The notes under the pieces were generated by a model. The model searched no databases. It was given only the letters and a program-made list of their open reading frames with translations, and had not been told where the DNA came from. Positions 57,563 to 64,000 of a stretch of 64,000 bases of DNA are shown in pieces (the stretch's first letter is position 1; every line of letters begins with the position of its first letter). Position numbers and translations under genes: made by a program. This DNA comes from Paracamarosporium sp. OC-R06-R3 (taxonomy: Eukaryota; Ascomycota; Dothideomycetes; Pleosporales; Didymosphaeriaceae), in assembly GCA_019828545.1 (NCBI GenBank), contig JACVRA010000150.1, positions 62,001 through 126,000 on the forward strand. Reading direction: 5' to 3'.

Positions 57563-58001
57563 GATGAAAATATAGAAGTGAGCACCTGCAAAGGAGGGGA
57601 TGGGGAAGATAAAGGCGCGGTCGGGTGAAGGAAGCATGCTTACGCGGGGTAGTAACAAACTGAACGAAGCCACCCTGGCTACAACTTTGCCGATACTGTG
57701 ACTTGCAACACTTTGTATATCGAGACTCGAACCCAATGCAGGCTTTGAGCGTACAAGCTGTGCTGCAAGCATCCGACGGCTGCCCACGCAGGAGCCGCCG
57801 CACGTGATATCGACAAGGGACCCCTGTCCTACCCGCTCGCGTCGTGAATTGTTTCGCGACTGGCAACTTGACGTCTGGAGCTCCCCAGAGATGCGCCCCT
57901 CGCAATAGCTGCACCCCACCGATAATACTCGCTCCCGCTGCTTCGCGTGAACATTTCTACGCCATCGTCTAATCCGTAATTGCGCTACAACAGGCCTCGC
58001 A
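57563..58001. promoter_or_regulatory. Divergent TDP2-like/arp1 promoter region
   Basis: 439 bp between the two start codons. No clear TATA element. Confidence 0.45.
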
Positions 58002-59320
58002 ATGGGCTCCCGACTCCACAACGCCCCCATCGTGCTCGACAACGGCAGCGGCACCATTCGTGCGGGCTTCGCCGGCCAGGACTTGCCAAAATGTTTCTTT
58101 CCCTCGTTTGTCGGCCGACCGAAGCACATACGGACAATGGCAGGTGCGCTAGAAGGCGATGTGTTCATTGGACCGCAGGCACAACAGTATAGGGGTCTGT
58201 TCAAGATCAACTACCCATTGGAGCACGGCATTGTCACGGATTGGGACGACATGGAAAGGATATGGCAATATGTGTATACCGAAGAGTTGAAGACGGTCAG
58301 CGAAGATGTAAGTGGGCATGACAGCCATGCAATACTTGTTTCCGTGAGCTACGTTGGCAGCTAACGGCTGTGTGCCCCTCCAGCATCCCGTACTCCTCAC
58401 AGAGCCGCCGCTGAACCCTCGGGAAAACCGCGATACGGCCGCACAGATACTGTTCGAGACATTCAACGTGCCTGCTCTATACACATCGGTACAAGCCGTC
58501 CTGTCGCTGTACGCATCAGGGAAGACGACGGGTATCGTTCTAGACTCGGGCGATGGCGTGTCGCATGCGGTGCCTGTGTTCCAAGGATTCGCGATACCCA
58601 ACAGCATCAGGCGAATCGATGTAGCGGGAAGAGACGTCACTGAACACCTGCAACAGCTGCTACGGAAAAGTGGGCGGGTATTTCACACGAGCGCGGAGAA
58701 AGAGACGGTCAAGGACATCAAGGAAAAGGCGGGCTACGTCGCGTTGGACCCTGCAAAAGAAGAGAAGGAGTGGTCAGGCGCTGCGCGATCGGACAACAAG
58801 AGCATCGAGTATAGTCTACCAGACGGACAGAAGCTCAAGGTGCGCTACACGGCGTGACGGCATGTTGATGATGGCTGACATGGTTAGATTGGCGCGGAGC
58901 GGTTTCGGGCACCGGAGATTCTGTTCAACCCCGAGATCATCGGTCTTGAGTACCCTGGGGTGCACCAGATCGTGGTCGAGGCCATCCACCGGACGGACAT
59001 GGACCTACGCAAGGCGCTATATGGTAACATTGTGCTCTCGGGAGGGTCGACGCTGACGAAAGGGTTCGGAAACAGACTGCTCCACGAGGTGCAACGGTTA
59101 GCGGTGAAGGACATGCGCATCAAGATCTTGGCTCCCCCTGAGCGAATATACACCACGTGGACAGGCGGCAGTATCCTGGCGGGCTTGAGCACGTTCAAGA
59201 AGGTGAGAGATTTCATCATGCGGCACTGATGCGGTGTGGAGCTGACACGGGATGCAGATGTGGGTCGAAAAGGATGAATGGCAGGAGAATCCAGACATCA
59301 TCCACACCAAATTTGCGTAG
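58002..59320 (+). CDS. arp1: Centractin, actin-related protein 1 (dynactin)
   Basis: Forms the short filament of dynactin that links cargo to dynein. Four exons: 58002-58307, 58384-58839, 58888-59202, 59258-59320; introns 76, 48 and 55 bp; 1140 nt, 379 residues, the usual centractin length. Actin-fold motifs: [19 protein letters not shown] (phosphate 1), [75 protein letters not shown] (phosphate 2), [31 protein letters not shown] (adenosine), [19 protein letters not shown], then a final exon with [19 protein letters not shown] replacing the Cys-Phe end of actin. The [14 protein letters not shown] replacement of the actin DNase loop and this C-terminus distinguish Arp1 from actin. Confidence 0.97.
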
Positions 59321-60482
59321 ACGAGGCGTTGTGGCCTGGGAGGCTGCCATTTGCTCGCCATGCTCCCCGCAGGCCGGGCTCCCGCCTCCACAGGCATCTA
59401 GAGATGACGCTCGGACGGGCGTGTTAGTCATGGAATCGGATTCGCACAGCCGGCGACCACAGCAGCCCTGGACTGTGGGAAGGCCGAGGGTCATCTGGGA
59501 AGGGTGCGGGAGTGCTAAGAGGCGGTTTGTTTCCCCGCATCTGGACGGCCGCAGCTGGGGTGCCGTTCATGTTTCTGTTACTTAAGTGTTCTCACCATGG
59601 ACAGCGTTTATTGCGTGTGAAGCGGAGCGCCACGGAGGGACCAGGTGCGAGGGGTGCAGTGCATGACTGGCGTTTTGTGCTCATCGGATACCCTATGGAT
59701 TTTGTAGCAACCAACAGTTTGAAGCAGAGCGTGCAGTAGTCGGTGAATTGCGTGGGCGCCAAGGATCGTGACTGTGGGTGATGTTTGGTGTTGGGGACGG
59801 CGCCATGGCACGCAGACAGGCGGAGAACGAATGGTCTCGATGCGCAGGCGAAGTGAAAGCGTGTCATGGCGAGAGCAACACGGCGCTGTGCACGTCTGGT
59901 GACCTCGCGAGGCTCACGATGCGCGACGTCATGCGAGGCCGGCCGGCGAGGGAGTGCGGTTCCTGCAGCGCCATGCACTGCAGACACAAACAAAGGCGAT
60001 CGCCGCGCGGTGCAGAATCCGGGGGCGGGCGCCAGCGACACCGAAAATTTGCGCCTCGGGCTCCACCTCGTCTGACGCAGCAGGCGACCGCAATGGCGAA
60101 ATTGCTGCTGCAAATTTTCAGGCCAGGTCGCGTAGTTTCTGTTACCCCCAGGAAACGGGCGGCGACCAGTCGCGTTGGCGCGCCGCAGTCAGGTGCGCAC
60201 TATTACGCTATGGATTCGTGACCAAGGCCCGCGCCTTTGTTCGCGGCCAGCACGCATGATCACGGCCCTGCCGTTAACTGCAAAGTGCCAGCCAGAGTGG
60301 AACGTGCTGGACCGCATGATGAATCAAGAGAAAATTCTTGGGCGACTCCGAGTCCACGCTGTTGTATATAACCCGCCGGCTCCCAAACACCGCAAACAAG
60401 TCACACCACGCTCAGTTGCCTACAACTATCCACACCCAAACTACACCTTCGGTTCCCCATCAAAACAAACAACACTTCCAAC
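59321..60482. other. Intergenic, GC-rich upstream region of the PAR32-like gene
   Basis: 1.16 kb. GC-rich frames on both strands look spurious. A TATA box at 60365 and a CA-rich leader (60420-60480) belong to the downstream gene. Confidence 0.5.
60365..60371 (+). promoter_or_regulatory. TATA box of the PAR32-like gene
   Basis: TATATAA 112 bp before the ATG at 60483, followed by a pyrimidine/CA-rich leader with ACACCACGC and CAACACTTCCAAC. TATA-containing promoters in fungi are typical of stress- or nutrient-regulated genes. Confidence 0.6.
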
Positions 60483-60938
60483 ATGGTCTCCTACCACATC
60501 ACCGAGCCCCACCCGTCCGTCCCCTCTTCCTCTGTCTACTACGGCCGTGGAGGAGCAGGCAACATCACCCGCGTCCCCAAGAACATCACCTCCGGTCAAG
60601 ACGCCTCAGGCCCGGCATCCCGCGTCAAGCTCAGCCCGCCGCCTTCCAACGCCCTCTTCGCCAGTGGCCGTGGTGGCGCAGGCAACATCCACCGCGAGAA
60701 GGAGCGAGCCATGTTCTCCTTCGACGAGGAACTCGCCCAGCAGGAGCGTCTCCGCGAGCACGCTGCCCCCGTCTACCACATCGGCCGCGGTGGCGCCGGC
60801 AACCTCGTCGAGGAACGCCAGAAAACCAGCCGTCAGAACTCAGCCTCTTCAACCATGAGCTCCGACTCTGAGCGCCGTGTGCGAGGCAGCATCGAGGGCG
60901 CCTGGCACAAGATGTCGAGGCAGTTCTCCCGAAACTAG
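60483..60938 (+). CDS. PAR32-like protein (DUF3602), GRGGAGN repeats
   Basis: Single exon, 151 residues. Three copies of the signature occur as YYGRGGAGNI (about residue 20), SGRGGAGNI (about 61) and IGRGGAGNL (about 100), spaced by Ser/Pro-rich and charged linkers; the tail is Ser/Arg-rich (RQNSASSTMSSDSERRVRG). No signal or membrane segment. In budding yeast the related PAR32 is phosphorylated on TORC1 inhibition and acts on ammonium permeases, its repeated motif being required; transferring that role to this gene is inference. The TATA box and long leader suggest regulated expression. Confidence 0.9.
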   Translation: MVSYHITEPHPSVPSSSVYYGRGGAGNITRVPKNITSGQDASGPASRVKLSPPPSNALFASGRGGAGNIHREKERAMFSFDEELAQQERLREHAAPVYHIGRGGAGNLVEERQKTSRQNSASSTMSSDSERRVRGSIEGAWHKMSRQFSRN

Positions 60939-61943
60939 AGAATTACCTCTTCCTCTATGTCCCTTTCTTCTTCAACATTTCCGCTCTGGATTCACGATAA
61001 TGGACTGCCACCAAGGGAGCTGGTTCTGATTCTCTCATAACATGGGCATTTACAGCATGGCGTTCGGGGCGTACCACACATCACCACTTTGTTACGACCA
61101 CCTAAAAGTTTCTTGTATTCGAATTTTTCATCACCACACAACCATCGAGGAGTTCACTGGGAATCAAACCAGCCAAACAACCAAAAGTTACTATCTGATA
61201 CCCAGCCGGCGAGCTTCCTCTGGAGAGGGCCTAGCATGCAAGCACTGCTTGCTGCTCTTTTGTTTTGTTTTATTTTGTTCATATTCCACAACCAGCGGCG
61301 AAGGATATACCCCAGGTGCCGGTGAGGGCTTACGGACCGCGTGTCCGCGTTTCTACTGTGTGTTTCTATAGTTCAAGGCTTGGAGGCCATCTGAGGAGGT
61401 TTTTTGGACGAAAGGAATCAATGACATCTTCCATCTGTTCAACGCTATCTCTTTCTCTACCCGTGAAGTAATGCAACCATCAACATCAACATCATACATT
61501 CCAAAGCAGCAACCATACCAAACCAAGCCGCACCTCCGCGGCTCCTCTCCCACTCCCGTGCCGCCGTATTGTCTACCCCGCAGTCACAGGCGCAACCGCA
61601 GTTCCTTCCAACCTACCTCCCCAATTCCCGAAGCATCCCCTCACGACACTACCACAGCCACCATGCCATGCACACGACCCAGTCTCCTTGGCGCCGACGC
61701 AGCGTCGTCGGACGGAAGCACAGCCGTAGTCTGCTTCGGGCGGTGCCGTCCACGCAGGCTAAGCCGAAAAGGCGCTTCTTTCCCCCGCACGTGTGATGTT
61801 CCTGATTTTAGCGCCAAGCAGATCGCGCGTCGTGGCGATCCTGCGATCATCTCGCGCGCGCTATTTTGTTACGCGAGCCACACGCCGCCGGCCGTGTGGC
61901 GGTGACATCGGAGAAAAATACTACGGAGGAGCTCCTTCTTCTT

Positions 61944-61961
61944 GGCTGGCTGGCTGGCTGG
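61944..61961. repeat. GGCT tetranucleotide repeat
   Basis: Four GGCT units plus GG in the spacer; a simple microsatellite. Confidence 0.8.
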
Positions 61962-62170
61962 TCGGGCCTGAGCTGAGTGGCCTCGGCCCTGTCACTGAAT
62001 AGATCGAGCTCCGTTGTAGTGTAGCGTGGGGAAGAAGAAAAAAAAAAAATTGTGCATGCGCGTGGTGGGATCGTGGTGGGTGCTTGCTTGGTTGTGAGTG
62101 GATCGGAGGGGGGAGCCATGGGCGAAGGCCACGATGTATGACGTTTATGGTGCTAAGAATAGGTGCCTTG

Positions 62171-62206
62171 TTTTTTTTTTTTTTTACTTACCTTTTTCCC
62201 CCCCCC
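62171..62206. repeat. Poly-T and poly-C homopolymer runs
   Basis: Fifteen T at 62171-62185 and nine C at 62198-62206, separated by ACTTACCTTTTT. Sequencing length here may be unreliable. Confidence 0.8.
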
Positions 62207-62420
62207 GATTGCTGCGAAAGTGGGTACGAGATTCACCGAGGTGCGCCATGGTACTGGTAAGGATAGTGGTATTATTATCGTTTGGAGATGCAATGAAGAA
62301 GCTCTACTTCGGTTACTTCTAGTAGTGAAGGGAACTTTACTCTAGTCTAAGTGTTGAGGTATTCTGAGGAGTGGTGTGAGGAGTCTATATAGGAGGACGC
62401 CGGCCGGACAAGAGTGGGTT

Positions 62421-64000
62421 CTAAGCACCGCCAGGACTCAGCTCTTTGCCTTTGATGTTCACCCACTGGATTCCTAATGAACAGAACGTGGCGAACGCAG
62501 CGAGAGCGGCACCCAGGTAGAACGGATCCAACAGCGCTCTGTTGTAACTGATGAGCACACCGTGTACCTGCTCTGGAGTAACCGCCAGATGCAATCTTGC
62601 GGTCCCGGCAGCCAGCAGCGCACCAACATTCGCATCCGGTACATTTTGGGCTAGTTGCTTCAGGAGCTGTTCATTGAAGATGGTCTGGGATATGGCGACG
62701 AAGAAGGCACTGCCAAACATCTGGAAGAAGGTAACGATCGCGATGCCGACTGGAGTATCGGCCGCGTTGAGGACTGCCTGGATGGCGACCAGAGGGCTGG
62801 TGACAAAGAACCCCGAGCCGAACCCAAAAATCACTTGGTACCCTATCCATTCTGGGCTCCCAGTGTGCAGGTCAAAGGTAGTGAAGAGGCCAGAGGCTAT
62901 GGCAAGCAACATCGCTCCAATGATGATGAAGGGGTTGTAGTAGCCAAGGATGGTGATCAAGGCCCCAGACCTAGATGGAAGATTAGCTTTTGCGGGAGGA
63001 AGACCTTGCCGGGGACTTACACAACGGATGCAATTACCTGAGCGATCATCGAAGGCAGGAGGTGAACGCCAGATTGAACAGGGCTGTTTCCTTTGATGGC
63101 CTGGAACCACTCTGGCAGCCAAGTACCCATCATGATCATCGTGCCCATGCCGCACATGGCAGTGATACAGGCCCAGAACACCGAGCGCTGCATAAATATC
63201 GGGGGTGGGATCATCGCTTCTTTGCCCTTGTGCCACTGCCACACTCCGAAAATTATTACAAGTACGCCTCCGCCGACGAGGAGCCCGATGATGCGTCCTG
63301 ATTTCCATGGGTAGGTCAAGCCTCCCCATTGGAGGGCCATAAGAACTAAAGGTAGGGATACAAGGTCAGCGTAATGTTCGAAAATCAAAGAATTGGGTGG
63401 AAGTAGGTGTCTCAGCCAGCGGTTAATGTCTGAAAATATTCAAACCCAAGTGGAAAGTCTGAGGGTTTCCGACAGTCGCCAGCACGAGCATCTACTTCGT
63501 ACCCTGGTATTACTTACGCATTATGACTGCCGGAATGAATAGTGCTGCTCCGATAAGGTCGAGCCGAGCAATTCGATCCTTTAGTGGATCTTGCTCTGCT
63601 TTTCGAACGGGTGGGCGGACTAGATTGAGAGGTCGTGTCAGCCGACGCTTCTGAAGCATTCTGCGATCAAACGCTACTCACAGAAGAGAAACAAAACGAG
63701 CGCCGTCGCAGCTCCTATAGGCAGATTGATGTAGAACACCCAACGCCATGATACGTGCTGCGTAAAGGCGCCACCGATCAGTGGCCCAATCACGACCGCA
63801 AGCTGTTAGATAACTCAGCACTTTCCGTAGACTGGAGATGTGAACGATGACTAACCCCGAACATGCTCATAATAACCCCGGTATACATGGCTCGTAGGCG
63901 AACGCTGACGGCGACGGCGAGGATAGAGAGAGTTCCACTCATCAGGCCGGCAGCGCCCATGCCTGCAATCGCACGCCCAACAATGAGCATGGTAGACGAG
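62421..64000 (-). CDS. MFS exporter, DHA2 (14-TM) family, 5' partial
   Basis: Drug or toxin:H+ antiporter in the plasma membrane. The gene runs off the right edge; within the window the exons are 64000-63857, 63802-63682, 63619-63518, 63345-63021 and 62970-62421, with introns of 54, 62, 172 and 50 bp. Family motifs: [20 protein letters not shown], motif C-like [32 protein letters not shown] (characteristic of DHA2), [48 protein letters not shown] and a final helix pair before [14 protein letters not shown]. It resembles the aflT/Tri12-style exporters in layout. No biosynthetic neighbour is visible within the window; what lies to the right is unknown. Confidence 0.93.

Larger units (their letters stand above)
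60939..62420. other. Intergenic spacer with low-complexity runs
   Basis: 1.5 kb between the ends of the PAR32-like gene and the DHA2 exporter. Several frames (61042-61371, 61471-61905) are low-complexity and lack domains. Homopolymer and tetranucleotide runs are listed separately. Confidence 0.5.

Noticed and set aside
57563..58210. N-terminal extension of the TDP2-like protein
   Set aside because: It would run through the divergent promoter into the arp1 first exon; residues look non-coding, and MSVSK at 57562 fits the family.

Overview
The window is nuclear DNA of a filamentous ascomycete (Pezizomycotina). Evidence: numerous 45-75 bp spliceosomal introns with GTRNGT donors, CTAAC/CTGAC-like branch points and YAG acceptors; single-copy eukaryotic housekeeping genes (RNA polymerase III RPC1, Mad2, Guf1, centractin Arp1, phospholipase D); and fungus-specific families (MHR transcription factor, Pth11-like rhodopsin-domain protein, PAR32-like GRGGAGN protein). 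The overall gene content would fit a Dothideomycete, but that placement is inference. I see no rRNA, tRNA, CRISPR array, insertion sequence or intact transposon.

Layout. 0-5 kb: 3' part of a PX-PH phospholipase D running in from the left. 6-7.8 kb: secreted GH13 alpha-amylase (minus). 9.6-10.7 kb: orphan protein (minus). 11.9-14.5 kb: SAM + HMG-box + fungal MHR regulator (minus). 15.9-17.4 kb: aldehyde dehydrogenase (minus). 17.9-19.5 kb: tryptophan-rich/coiled-coil orphan (plus). 20.2-23.2 kb: membrane GT2 glycosyltransferase (minus). 24.1-27.5 kb: mad2 (minus, 8 exons) divergent from guf1 (plus). 28.2-30.9 kb: sugar-transporter-like protein with a very long tail (plus). 31.5-35.9 kb: RPC1 (minus), divergent from an FHA protein with a 32-residue poly-Glu tract and a hydrophobic C-terminus (36.4-38.7 kb, plus).

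38.7-56.5 kb is visibly different: more AT-rich, long non-coding spacers, and only five genes, all of accessory type: a Pth11-like rhodopsin-domain membrane protein, a secreted GMC oxidoreductase, a 63-residue CxxCxG zinc-binding-type microprotein, an MFS transporter whose reading frame looks damaged, and a cytochrome P450. This may be a small metabolic or detoxification group, but no PKS, NRPS or terpene synthase is present. 56.5-64 kb returns to compact housekeeping order: TDP2-like EEP phosphodiesterase (minus) divergent from arp1 (plus), a PAR32-like protein (plus), then the 3' part of a DHA2 MFS exporter (minus) that continues past the right edge.

Most genes here are interrupted, so coordinates given are gene spans from start codon to stop codon, with exon boundaries inferred by eye from splice signals and protein continuity; summed exon lengths were checked to be multiples of three where a full model is given. 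No similarity search was run. Family names come from recognised motifs.
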